A stretch of DNA of 64,000 nucleotides from Gp6-AA40 sp035496255 (GCA_035496255.1 DATJEU010000062.1:21902-85901), one strand, 5' to 3'; shown: positions 51,195 through 59,987, counted from the first letter of the stretch. Notes: a model not told the origin generated them from the letters alone. Numbers and translations are program-made.

Positions 51195-51872
51195 CTAGTC
51201 GTGCAGCACGACGGTCAGCAGCGACCGGTGCACGGTGATCACCCCTTCGTATTCAATGAAGCCAAGCGACCGAAACTTGTTCATGAAGAAGTTCACGCGG
51301 GATCTGGTGGTGCCGACCATCTTGGCGAGCGTGTCCTGCGAAATCTTGGGTAGCAACAGCTGCTCGGTATCGGTGCCGTAGCGCGCCAGCAGCAGCAGCG
51401 CGCGGGCCAGCCGCTTCTCGCTCGAATTGAACAGCTGGTCGATCAGGTCCTCTTCGATCCGGATGTTCCGCGCCAGCATGTGCTCGATGAACCGGTCCGC
51501 CAACGCAGGCTGGTCGTGCAGCACCTTCAGCATCTGCGGTTTCTCCACCACCATCAGGGTGGTCGCGGTGAGCGCGGTTGCCGTGGCCATCCGTCGCGGC
51601 TGAGCGGCCAGGCACCCTTCACCGAAGAAGCTGCCGACGCCCAGCATGCCGACGACCGCTTCTTTGCCCGCCCTCGACAGCACCGAGACCTTCACCGACC
51701 CCTTCTGGATGTAGTACACGTGTTCGGCGGCATCACCCTGCGAAAAGATCACGGCTCCCCGGGCGTACTTCGTCACCCGGCGTGCGATACCGGAGGAGTC
51801 GAGAAAATGGGAGAGGTCGAACGGACGAAGCGAAGGCGTCGCGGGATTGAGGGCGAGGGGTTTGGACGCCAT
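51195..51872 (-). CDS. Crp/Fnr family transcriptional regulator
   Basis: This 225-residue paralogue of the regulator at 31121 has a beta-roll (FSQGDAAEHVYYIQKGSVKVSVLSRAGKEAVVGMLGVGSFFGEGCLA in pieces) and an HTH (ISQDTLAKMVGTTRSRVNFFMNKFRSLGFIEY). The two share the same C-terminal ending style (VHRSLLTVVLHD versus NDSLLSVVLRD). No Fe-S cysteines of the Fnr type are seen. It heads the envelope/stress region on the minus strand next to a glycine-rich lipoprotein gene. Confidence 0.93.
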   Translation of the reverse strand: MASKPLALNPATPSLRPFDLSHFLDSSGIARRVTKYARGAVIFSQGDAAEHVYYIQKGSVKVSVLSRAGKEAVVGMLGVGSFFGEGCLAAQPRRMATATALTATTLMVVEKPQMLKVLHDQPALADRFIEHMLARNIRIEEDLIDQLFNSSEKRLARALLLLARYGTDTEQLLLPKISQDTLAKMVGTTRSRVNFFMNKFRSLGFIEYEGVITVHRSLLTVVLHD

Positions 51873-51934
51873 CTGGTGCGCTCATCTTCGCACGCGGTCG
51901 GGCGCAGGAGAACATTCCTGCGCCCGCGCGCCGG

Positions 51935-52669
51935 CTACGAGGTTTTTCGGACGCGGATGGTCAGCGGTGCCGTCAACTGGGTCGACACGTCGCTTCCCGG
52001 CCCGAGGCGGACTTCCTTGCCCTTGGTTGCCAGCACGACGCCGGTGCCGGCCCCGCCGCCAACGGCCGCGCCTTCGGCTGCGCCCTTCTTCCCGCCCAAG
52101 ATCCCGCCGATGACGCCGCCGGCGCCCGCCCCAATCCCGATCTTCGTGGCGTCCTCGCTCTTGGTGGCTGACGCCTCGCGTGAGACCAGCGCCGACCGCA
52201 GGTCGTACCGCGTATCGCCCGCTCGCAGCGACGAGAAGCGGAACGCCAGCATGGCGCGCCCCTTGACGCGGCCGGATCCGTCGACCGACGCCACGCGACC
52301 GGTGACCACCGAACCCGACGGCACAACTTCACGGTTGTCGATGACGATGGCTGTCGTGGTGACCGCGCTGACGGCATCCTCCACCGCGCTCGTATCGGAG
52401 GCCAGCGAGCCCGTGAGCGACAGCGGCAGCGTCGTACCGACGGGCAGCGTGATCTCACGGTCGGCCGCGGTCGTCGTCGCGGGCCGTGGCGTCGCTGTCT
52501 CGCGGGCGGCCGCGGCGGTCTTCGCTGCGCCACCAGTCCCAGCCCCGGCAGCGCCGGTGGCGGAGAGATCGGTTCCGTCAGCGGAGGTGGTGGTGCAGCC
52601 ACCAGCGGCCATCGCGCCCGCGAGCATGAAGACCAGGAGCGACGAAGCACGCGTCAGTTGAGTTGTCAT
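51935..52669 (-). CDS. Lipoprotein with glycine-zipper segment
   Basis: The start at 52669 gives 244 residues. The leader LLVFMLAGAMAAGGC ends in a lipobox cysteine. Then follow an Ala/Thr-rich stretch, a beta domain (ITLPVGTTLPLSLTGSLASD, VVPSGSVVTGRV) and a glycine-zipper-like run (IGIGAGAGGVIGGILGG, AAEGAAVGGGAGTGV) before a final beta segment. This design is common in outer-membrane lipoproteins of unknown role in Acidobacteria. An ATG at 52678 is an alternative start. Confidence 0.8.
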   Translation of the reverse strand: MTTQLTRASSLLVFMLAGAMAAGGCTTTSADGTDLSATGAAGAGTGGAAKTAAAARETATPRPATTTAADREITLPVGTTLPLSLTGSLASDTSAVEDAVSAVTTTAIVIDNREVVPSGSVVTGRVASVDGSGRVKGRAMLAFRFSSLRAGDTRYDLRSALVSREASATKSEDATKIGIGAGAGGVIGGILGGKKGAAEGAAVGGGAGTGVVLATKGKEVRLGPGSDVSTQLTAPLTIRVRKTS

Positions 52670-52738
52670 GAGGACCATCCTAGGAGCCCGGGTTGAAGGC
52701 GTCTGTTCCGTTATGAACAACAGCACAGACGCCGGGTT

Positions 52739-52990
52739 CTACGTCGTCCCGATCGGCTCGCCGGAAACGACCAGTTCGACGCGCCGGTTCTGCTGCTTGC
52801 GTGCGGCAGTGTCGTTGCTGGCGACGGGCTTGCCCTTCGCCGAACCCCGCCGACGAAATGTTGCCCCGAGCCAAAGCCCTGCGCCGCGAGGTACTCGCGC
52901 ACGGCGGTGGCGCGGCGTTCAGACAGCTGCTGGTTGTACGCCTCGGCGCCGACGCGGCTTCTTCGCGCGCGTCCGCGGCATCGTTGAGCA
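52739..52990 (-). pseudogene. OmpA C-terminal domain, frameshifted relic
   Basis: The minus strand reads GAEAYNQQLSERRATAVREY then LAAQGFGS in one frame, and after a shift near 52845 continues GKPVASNDTAARKQQNRRVE then LVVSGEPIGTT to a stop at 52739. Together these are the end of a peptidoglycan-binding OmpA domain (NQQLSxRRAxxV, RxxNRRVEL). A homologous frame would read FGEGKP, but an extra G in the GAAGGGCAAG run breaks it. The first half of the OmpA domain is not present. Confidence 0.75.
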
Positions 52991-53119
52991 GGCCCGCGGC
53001 CTTGGTGAACGTGTCACATGCGCGGCGGCCGCGCTGTCTCGCATTGCCCGCCGCTGGCGGCATCCTGTGCAATCGGGCACAGTGGCCGTGGCCGACACCT
53101 CATAACATCGTCCGCCTAT

Positions 53120-53761
53120 ATGGCGATGCACATCGGGGCGCAGACGCTGGCGCGCAGCCGTAGCACCAGCTACGAACGGCTGGACACGATCTTCACGCAG
53201 GGCGATCGCGGGACCACGGTGCTGTTCATCGAGACCGGTCGCGTCCGGCTGGTGGCGACGTCGCCTGGAGGCCGGACGGGTGTGGTCGGCCTGCTGCGCG
53301 AGGGAGACTACTTCGGCGAGGGCGCGCTGGCCGGCCAGACACGGCGGCGGTCGACCGCCGTGGCGTTGACCCGCAGCCGGATCACCGCCATCGCGCTCCC
53401 CGCCATGCGCCGAAGGCTCCGCGGCGAGCGGGCGCTGGCCGACTCGTTCCTGCATCACCTGCTCGCCCGAAACGTCGATATCGAAGCCGAAATCGTCGAG
53501 CAGTTGAACAACGCCGTCGAACGGAGGCTGGCCCGCGCGTTACTGCTCCTCGCCGACGTCGAGGTGCGGGACGCGGCGACCTACTACATCCTGCCGCTGG
53601 TCTCGAGGGCGGTCCTCGCCGATGCTATCGGCGCGACCAGACGCCGTGTCGACGTGCTGATGAACAGCTTCCGGAAACGTGGGTTTCTCCAGCCGCGTGC
53701 CCGGCGAGATGGGGGACTGCGGATCCACCGCTCGCTACTCACCGTGCTGATCGCGGATTGA
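53120..53761 (+). CDS. Crp/Fnr family transcriptional regulator
   Basis: This 213-residue third paralogue has a beta-roll (FTQGDRGTTVLFIETGRVRLVATSPGGRTGVVGLLREGDYFGEGALAG in parts), long dimer helix (ADSFLHHLLARNVDIEAEIVEQLNNAVERRL) and HTH (VSRAVLADAIGATRRRVDVLMNSFRKRGFL). It is more divergent than the pair at 31121 and 51195. ATG 53126 is an alternative start. It is the only plus-strand gene in a stretch of decayed minus-strand genes. Confidence 0.9.
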   Translation: MAMHIGAQTLARSRSTSYERLDTIFTQGDRGTTVLFIETGRVRLVATSPGGRTGVVGLLREGDYFGEGALAGQTRRRSTAVALTRSRITAIALPAMRRRLRGERALADSFLHHLLARNVDIEAEIVEQLNNAVERRLARALLLLADVEVRDAATYYILPLVSRAVLADAIGATRRRVDVLMNSFRKRGFLQPRARRDGGLRIHRSLLTVLIAD

Positions 53762-54564
53762 GCGCGCCTCCTGCGACGTGTGCGGCCAACAGCCGGTGAG
53801 GAAATAGCGGCGGGTTACCGGCCCGTCGTGGCGTTCGCGCGTAGCCAATCCGCCTCCGCCGGCAACGGACGTGCACGGGCAGGAGTCGAGCCGGTTCGTG
53901 GACCTCGCTCGCCGTGCCCGGCGCGACCGGCACGCCTCCGGTCAGGTAGGCGGTAATACCGGCCTCCAGATCCTGGGGAAACAGCGGCACGGGACCGACG
54001 AACTGGCCACGATAAACGGCGGTCATCACGTCACGGAACACCGGCAGCGCAACGCGGGCGCCGGTCTCTCCGGCGCCAAGCGAGCGATTGTCGTCGAAGC
54101 CGATCCGCACCGCCACCGTGATCCGCCGGGCCCGTACGTCGATCCGACGAAGAGCGCGTCGCGGAAGGCGCTGGTCGTACCTGTCTCTCCCATGACCGGA
54201 ACCGAGAACGTCTTCGCGTCCAGCGCGCGCGCCGTCCCCCGCGGCAGGCGGACGACACCGCGCAGGCCTCCTGAATCATGGCGAGAGCGGCGTCGCCGTG
54301 ACCGGACAGCGGACGCGCGTCCGCGGCGACCACCGCCTGCCCGACAGGCGCGAGACGGCTGATGACATAGGGCTGGCCGAACAGGCCTGACGCGATCGCG
54401 CGATAGCCGTTGGCCAGTTCGTGGTCCCAATAGACATGCACGACCACGAGCAGGACCGGGACGCCGATGCTGAGGACCGCGCAGGCGAGAATGCCCGCCA
54501 TCGACCGCCGGACCACCGGATGCCGCCGGATGAAGCGGCCCAGGCCTTCCAGCCAGCGGTCCAC
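53739..54564 (-). pseudogene. Penicillin-binding protein relic with internal deletion and frameshifts
   Basis: A GTG-started frame gives a short cytoplasmic part and TM anchor (ILACAVLSIGVPVLLVVVHV), then jumps directly to the end of a transpeptidase domain (RAIASGLFGQPYVISRL, DAALAMIQEA). The sequence continues in a second frame (VVRLPRGTARALDAKTFSVP, VMGETGTTSAFRDALFVGS) and a third (AVRIGFDDNRSLGAGETGAR, DVMTAVYRG). The glycosyltransferase and most of the transpeptidase domain are missing, and the KTG motif reads ETG. Two frameshifts plus a large deletion make function impossible. Confidence 0.8.
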
Positions 54565-54571
54565 CTCGCGA

Positions 54572-54721
54572 TCACAAGGCGCGGCGGCCCTGGATGACGC
54601 GCAGCAGAATGATCACGATGGCGATGACGAGGAGCACGTGGATGAAGCCGCCGATGGTCGTCGAACTGACCATTCCCAGCAGCCAGAGTACGACAAGGAC
54701 AATCGCGATCGTTGTTAGCAT
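54572..54721 (-). CDS. lmo0937 family small membrane protein
   Basis: This 49-residue protein starts at 54721 with GGAGAGG 6 nt upstream. It has two hydrophobic helices (IAIVLVVLWLLGMV and IHVLLVIAIVIILLRVIQ) joined by SSTTIGGF, ending in QGRRAL. The pattern matches the lmo0937 family of tiny stress-associated membrane proteins. It is intact although both neighbours are decayed. Confidence 0.9.
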   Translation of the reverse strand: MLTTIAIVLVVLWLLGMVSSTTIGGFIHVLLVIAIVIILLRVIQGRRAL

Positions 54722-55423
54722 GGAAGACCTCTCCGCCCTAGAGCGCGTGTGCGTGGACGATGAACCGCTGCGGACCGCGACGCAAAATCGCGACGGCCGG
54801 CACCGCCCGCGGTGACGCTGACTCTCCGAAACGCGCCGTCGCGCGCCGGGTTCGTCGAGTAGTAGCCGAGCGTATAGCGGGTGCGAGTCCCACTGTGGAT
54901 GTCGCGCCAGACGCGCTCGAGGTGGTCGAGGTCGCGTGGAAAACAGGCGCGCCCGCCACTGATCGCGGCGATCTTCTTGAGCGTGGCCGGGTCCCGGTCG
55001 CTGTCCGTGTCGTCGTAGAGGCCGACGGTGTCGACGGTTGCGGCCGAGCGCCGCGCGGCCAGCAACACCGCGTCAAGGGTCTGATGGCTGGCGTTGTCGC
55101 CGCCGTCCCTCAATACCACCAGCGCCTGACGCTCCCGTGTGCCGGCGCTCAGGGGCGCGAGACCCAGCGTCAGTGCGTCGTGCAACGCCGTGCGGCCGGT
55201 CGCGTGTTGCTGCAGGAGCGCCATGCGCAGTTCTCCCACGAAATCAAACGGCGACGCTTCGCGCACCGCTTCCATCCTGGCGGCGACGTCGTACTGGGGC
55301 CGTCCGCCCGTGCCCATGTCGCCAATCGCGGCAAACCGTACCGGCGCCGCCGCGGACCCAGCCGACGGCCGCGGGTGCCGCCAGGACACCGACCGCGAGC
55401 AGCACGAAGAGTCGCGGTTTCAT
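54715..55423 (-). pseudogene. Chimeric relic: metallophosphoesterase start joined to VWFA-related C-terminus
   Basis: A signal peptide (MKPRLFVLLAVGVLAAPAAV) begins at 55423. After a frameshift the next frame reads PVRFAAIGDMGTGGRPQYDV and EASPFDFVG, the opening of a calcineurin-like phosphoesterase (GDMGTG). It then switches within a few residues to GRTALHDALTLGL, ALVVLRDGGDNASH, ISGGRACFPRDLDHLERVW and YTLGYYSTNP, the conserved second half of the acidobacterial VWFA-related domain (TIGR03436). Two unrelated gene ends are fused, with frame damage. Confidence 0.75.
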
Positions 55424-56505
55424 GAGTCTGCCGTCTCGCTCATCAGTTCCTGCACGCGCTCACGCACGGCTTCCTTGACCGCCTTATCGACGGTGGCCTT
55501 CATTTCCCTGGTGTCCAGCGTGGCGCTGCCATCGGTCTTCGACACGACCTCGTGCACCGCTTCCTTGGTGAGCTCGTCGAGCGACGACAGCTTGGCCATC
55601 GTCGCCTTCAACGAGCGCTTGATCTGCCGTGGCGTGGCCTTGGCCTCGTCTTCCATCCGCTTGGCCGACCAGTCGGCCTCGAAGGTATCGGTCAAGCCGC
55701 GGACCACTGTCGCGTTGCGCACGATCAGGCCCACTTCGCGGCGGGCATTGAGCTCGGCCTTCCGCAGGCTCTGACTGCCGACGAACGCCTCGCAGCCGTC
55801 GCGGATGATCGTGCGCGTATGCAGCCGGAAGCCGGCCAACGCGCGCCGCTGCAGGTGAGGGCTCTTCCCGCCCAGCGCGCCGATGATCCGGACCTTGACG
55901 CCGTGCTTGGCCCGCGCATTCAGTCCGCGCAGCACCTCGTGGTCCGCGATCTTCGGGTCGTAGATCAGCAGCTCCTTCTCGGCGCGCTGGATCAGCGCCA
56001 GCAGCTGCTTGCGCGCGTTGACGGGACTGACCACGAAGTCGTCCGACCCCGCTTCGTACGTCGTCCGGTCGGTGTCGGCGGCCAGCAGCTTCAGCGCTTC
56101 GGCGACCAGCGTCTTCTTCTTGGTCACGATTGCGAACGCGCGGCTGTGATCGATGTCGAGATGCGTGAAGTTGAACGACAGCACGTACAACACGCGTCGG
56201 TCGATGATCAGCAACTTGTCGTGGTAGCGCACCAGGTCGTCGGACGTTCTCGACACCGTCACGCCCTGTTCGAGCAGACGCATCTCGAGCTTGCGCAGGC
56301 TCTTCTCGCCACCCTGATTCGCATGCGTGATCAGCGCTGTCACCGACACGCCGCGCTTGGCCGCCGCCTTCAGCGCCGCCTCGATCTCCGCGCGGTCGAA
56401 CCGGAAGATGACGATGTCGACGCTGGTTTTGGCCCTCTCGATGGCGCTGACCAGCGACTCGATGCCGTCTTCCGGTTGAATGAGCAACTTCACGGGCGGG
56501 TCCAC
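55420..56505 (-). CDS. Phospholipase D-like domain protein
   Basis: This 361-residue protein without a signal peptide has two PLD half-domains. The first has a canonical HKD motif (YHDKLLIIDRRVLYVLSFN); the second reads LHTRTIIRDGCEAFVGSQS, with HxR replacing HxK. A C-terminal charged helical tail of about 90 residues follows (KRSLKATMAKLSSLDELTKE). PLD proteins cleave or transfer phosphodiesters; one altered motif raises doubt about full activity. It is divergent from the Omp85-like gene, 85 bp apart. Confidence 0.88.
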   Translation of the reverse strand: MDPPVKLLIQPEDGIESLVSAIERAKTSVDIVIFRFDRAEIEAALKAAAKRGVSVTALITHANQGGEKSLRKLEMRLLEQGVTVSRTSDDLVRYHDKLLIIDRRVLYVLSFNFTHLDIDHSRAFAIVTKKKTLVAEALKLLAADTDRTTYEAGSDDFVVSPVNARKQLLALIQRAEKELLIYDPKIADHEVLRGLNARAKHGVKVRIIGALGGKSPHLQRRALAGFRLHTRTIIRDGCEAFVGSQSLRKAELNARREVGLIVRNATVVRGLTDTFEADWSAKRMEDEAKATPRQIKRSLKATMAKLSSLDELTKEAVHEVVSKTDGSATLDTREMKATVDKAVKEAVRERVQELMSETADS

Positions 56506-56590
56506 ATGCCGGCACAGTACGCCGGAAGACGAGAGCGCGGCTGTTCAAAACACGACCGACAGAACGCCCCGCAGCGCCTACGCTGCCTCC

Positions 56591-58615
56591 ATGGGAAGAG
56601 CCTTCTTCGCCGCGGCCGCCCTTCTGCTCGCGCTGCCGGCGATGGCGCAGACCGTTGGCAGCGGCGCCGTCATCTGGATTGATCGCGGCGACCCGGCGGC
56701 GATGGACCTCTCGACCGGGCCGGGGGGCAGGGATCGTGAACCGGGCACGCAGTTCACCTTCGTCAAGGAGTCGAGTGCCGGGACCTCCCCGAAGTTCGAG
56801 GTCGTTGACGAATACGGTGCGAAATGGAAAGTGAAACTCGGCGAGGAGGCGAAGAGCGAGACCGCCGCGGCTCGTCTGCTCTGGGCGGCGGGATACCTCG
56901 TCGACGAAGACTATTACCGGGCGACCGCGCGGATTGCCGGGTTGCCACCGCTGGCGCGCGGACGAGCGTTTGAGACCGGCGACACGGTGGCCGGCGCGCG
57001 CTTCGAGCGTGACACGCCAACGGCCGGCACCACCTGGAGCTGGTACGACAATCCGTTTATCGGGACACGCGAGTTCAACGGTCTGCGCGTGATGATGGCT
57101 CTGGTCAACAACTGGGACCTGAAGGACGTCAATAACGGCAGGTCGGCCAACGGCAGCCAGTACAGTGTTACCGACCTCGGCGCCACGCTCGGGCGTACCG
57201 GCAACAGCCTGAAGCGCAGCAAGGGCGTGATCCAGGACTACGCGGACACGCCGTTCGTCGACCGAGTGACCGCCACGTCGGTCGATCTGCGCATCAACAG
57301 CCGTCCGTTTATCCTGAGTGTCTTCAACGTCCGCAACTATCGATTCCGAACCCGGATGGAACGCGTCGCGAAGGACATTCCGATCGCCGACGCGCGCTGG
57401 ATTGGCGAGCGGCTCGGACGCTTGTCGACAGCCCAGATCAGCGATGCGTTCCGCGCGGCCGGCTTCTCGCCCGCCGAGGTCGACGCCTACACCGTCGTCG
57501 TCTCACGGCGGATCGCCGCGCTGAACGCGCTGGGCGCACCCGTCGCCACGGTCCCGAAGGCCACGGAGGCGGTGGACAAGTGCGGGGCCTCCACGTGCCG
57601 GCAGGCGCCGCTGCGCGAAACGCTGGCGGCGATCACGCTGGGCACGCCCTACGCACACGCCATCTTCGGCGGCTTCGAACAGGGCGCCGGCATCGGCGGC
57701 GGGCTGCAGCTCACGACCGGACGCGCCCTTCCCGGGGTCGAGCTCCGCGTCGCTGCGTTGACGACGACGCAGCGCGCCGAGCGGTACGACGTCGAGGCGT
57801 TCTTTCCGCGCATCGGTGGCGGCCGCAACCACGCCGACCTCTGGTTCAGCGCCGTGCAGCGCGACGCCGATTATTACGGCATCGGACCCGGCACCGCCGA
57901 AGACGCCAACACCGACTTCGCGATCACTCGCCACAGCTACCAGGGGTCGCTCTACCGCGACTTCACCGATCACATCCAGGGCGGGGTTTACACGCAGGTG
58001 ATGAACGCCACCAGCGTGCTCGCCGGTGAGGAGACCGCGTCGAAGATCCTGTCGTACGGCGGCTTTCTCGCCTTCGATACGCGCGACAACAGCAACGGAC
58101 TGACCCGCGGCGTCAATCTCTTCGGCCGCATGGCGTCCGCGCATGGCCTTCGCGCGGCTGACGCCGCCACCCGCTGGATGGAGACGGAGCTCGATGCCCG
58201 CGGGCATCTCCCCCTTGGCAGCCCGAAGACCTCGCTGGCGCTGCGGTCGCGCGTGCAATTCAAGGCGCCGGACGGCGACACGCGCATTCCCTACTACGAG
58301 CTGTCCTGGCTCGGCGGACGGCAGTACCTGCGCGGCTATCACTCGTATCGCTTCCGTGACGACAACGTGCTGCTGATGGCGAGCGAGCTGCAGCAGACGG
58401 TGTTCGCGTTGAAACGTACGCGGGGCATCGATGTGTTTGCCTCCGCCGACGCGGGCCAGGTGTGGGGATCCCGGGATTTCAACGCGCTCGCGTGGGAGCA
58501 CGGGCTCGGCGGCGGCCTGCAGTATCGGCACTCGCGCACCATGGCGGCGCGTGTCGAAGCCAGCCGCAGCCGGGAACGCATCGCCATCTACGCCTCGCTG
58601 TCGAGGGGCTTCTAG
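56591..58615 (+). CDS. Omp85/BamA-like outer-membrane protein with kinase-like N-terminal domain
   Basis: The ATG at 56591 begins a signal peptide (FFAAAALLLALPAMAQ), giving 674 residues. Residues about 30-350 are not POTRA-like. They carry VKLGEE (Lys82), SETAAARLLWAAGY (Glu90), NNWDLKDVNN (173-182) and VTDLGATLG (193-201), an order matching the VAIK, alpha-C Glu, catalytic-loop and DFG positions of atypical kinases. From about 390 a 16-strand Omp85-type barrel follows, with ELSWLGGRQYLRGYHSYRF and FASADAGQVWG. It leads an operon with two thymidylate-kinase-like genes and an ABC exporter. Confidence 0.85.
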   Translation: MGRAFFAAAALLLALPAMAQTVGSGAVIWIDRGDPAAMDLSTGPGGRDREPGTQFTFVKESSAGTSPKFEVVDEYGAKWKVKLGEEAKSETAAARLLWAAGYLVDEDYYRATARIAGLPPLARGRAFETGDTVAGARFERDTPTAGTTWSWYDNPFIGTREFNGLRVMMALVNNWDLKDVNNGRSANGSQYSVTDLGATLGRTGNSLKRSKGVIQDYADTPFVDRVTATSVDLRINSRPFILSVFNVRNYRFRTRMERVAKDIPIADARWIGERLGRLSTAQISDAFRAAGFSPAEVDAYTVVVSRRIAALNALGAPVATVPKATEAVDKCGASTCRQAPLRETLAAITLGTPYAHAIFGGFEQGAGIGGGLQLTTGRALPGVELRVAALTTTQRAERYDVEAFFPRIGGGRNHADLWFSAVQRDADYYGIGPGTAEDANTDFAITRHSYQGSLYRDFTDHIQGGVYTQVMNATSVLAGEETASKILSYGGFLAFDTRDNSNGLTRGVNLFGRMASAHGLRAADAATRWMETELDARGHLPLGSPKTSLALRSRVQFKAPDGDTRIPYYELSWLGGRQYLRGYHSYRFRDDNVLLMASELQQTVFALKRTRGIDVFASADAGQVWGSRDFNALAWEHGLGGGLQYRHSRTMAARVEASRSRERIAIYASLSRGF

Positions 58616-58617
58616 GA

Positions 58618-59355
58618 ATGAAGACGTACGGCAAGCATCGATTTCCCGGGCGTCTGTTCGTCGTCGAAGGCATCGACGGATCGGGCAAGAGCACGCAAGT
58701 CGAACTGTTGCAGAAGTGGCTCGAATCGGAAGGCTACGGCACCTTTTTCAGCGAATGGAATTCGTCGGCGCTGGTGCGCGACGTCACCAAGCGGGGCAAG
58801 AAGAAAAAGATGCTGACGCCGATGACGTTCAGCCTGATCCACGCGACCGACTTCGCCGACCGCACCGAACAGCACATCGTGCCGCCACTGAAGGCCGGGG
58901 CGCTGGTGCTGGCGGATCGCTATGTCTATACCGCCTTTGCCCGCGACACGGCGCGCGGCGTCAACCCCGGGTGGGTGCGGAACCTGTATCAGTTCGCGGT
59001 GAAGCCGACGGTCGCGTTCTACTTTCGCATCTCGGTCGACGACGCGATCAAGCGCATTGTCGGCGGGCGCGACGGCATCAGCCATTACGAAGCCGGCATG
59101 GACCAGGGATTGAGCGACGACATCGAAGAGAGTTTTCGGCTCTTCCAGGGCGCCGTCGTCGACGAGTACGACCGGATGGTGGAGGAGTTCGGCCTGGTCG
59201 TGATCGACGCGACGAAGTCGATTGAAGAACAGCAGATCCAGATGCGCAGGATCGTGGCCAAGACGCTTGCGGGCGCCGAGAAACAGAGGATACGCAGATG
59301 GGTCGATTCCAATTCTATGGCCAAGGCCTCCCGGCAGTTGAACCTGAAGAGCTGA
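58618..59355 (+). CDS. Thymidylate-kinase-like P-loop protein, first copy
   Basis: This 245-residue protein has FVVEGIDGSGKSTQVELLQKW with an intact P-loop (18-26), then HATDFADRTEQHIVPPLKAG, the DRYVYTAFARD motif and a helical tail. Overall it fits the dTMP kinase superfamily, but the substrate region differs from housekeeping Tmk (ATDFADR in place of FAADRAQH). It starts 2 bp after the Omp85-like stop and overlaps the second copy by 58 bp. It is probably a nucleotide or other small-molecule kinase with a special role. Confidence 0.87.
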   Translation: MKTYGKHRFPGRLFVVEGIDGSGKSTQVELLQKWLESEGYGTFFSEWNSSALVRDVTKRGKKKKMLTPMTFSLIHATDFADRTEQHIVPPLKAGALVLADRYVYTAFARDTARGVNPGWVRNLYQFAVKPTVAFYFRISVDDAIKRIVGGRDGISHYEAGMDQGLSDDIEESFRLFQGAVVDEYDRMVEEFGLVVIDATKSIEEQQIQMRRIVAKTLAGAEKQRIRRWVDSNSMAKASRQLNLKS

Positions 59356-59987
59356 AGGGCCAGCTGGTCGTCGTCGAGGGCGCCGACGGCGTCGGCCGCT
59401 CCACGCACATCGAGCTGCTCAAGGAGTGGCTCCAGAGCAAGGGACACGCGGTGCTCGACACGGGGATGACGCGCTCCGTGCTCGCCGGCAAGGGCATCAA
59501 GGCGGCCAAGGAAGGCCACACGCTCGGCGGCATCACCATGAGCCTGTTCTACGCGACCGATTTCGCCGATCGGCTCGAGCACGTGATGATTCCAGCGCTG
59601 CGCGCGGGCTTCATCGTCCTCACCGACCGTTACACCTATTCACTGATGGCCCGCGCCACGGTGCGCGGTGCCGATCCGCAGTGGATCCGGCGCGTCTACG
59701 AGTTCGCACTGAAGCCAGACGTCGTGATCTATCTGCGCGCGACCGTTGACGACCTGGTGACACGCGTGGTGCAAACCAACGGGTTCAACTACTGGGAATC
59801 GGGGATGGACCTGCGACTCGGCGAAGACATGTACGACAGCTTCGTCGCCTACCAGACGCGCGTGATGGCCCAGTTCGACTCGATGGCGGAGGAATACGGG
59901 TTCCATAGCATCGACAGTTCGGGCAGCGTGCAGACCGTCTCCGGGGAAATCATGGCGGTCCTGGAACCGATGCTGGCGTCGGCGTGA
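59298..59987 (+). CDS. Thymidylate-kinase-like P-loop protein, second copy with Arg in Walker A
   Basis: This 229-residue paralogue of the preceding gene shares ATDFADRLEHVMIPALRAG, DRYTYSLMARA, VRGADPQWIRRVYEFALKP and the YWESGMD loop. Its P-loop reads GADGVGRST (28-36): the catalytic Lys is Arg34. It may be a weak enzyme or a regulatory pseudo-kinase working as a heterodimer with the first copy. It overlaps the upstream gene by 58 bp and the ABC gene by 4 bp (GTGA). Confidence 0.87.
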   Translation: MGRFQFYGQGLPAVEPEELKGQLVVVEGADGVGRSTHIELLKEWLQSKGHAVLDTGMTRSVLAGKGIKAAKEGHTLGGITMSLFYATDFADRLEHVMIPALRAGFIVLTDRYTYSLMARATVRGADPQWIRRVYEFALKPDVVIYLRATVDDLVTRVVQTNGFNYWESGMDLRLGEDMYDSFVAYQTRVMAQFDSMAEEYGFHSIDSSGSVQTVSGEIMAVLEPMLASA

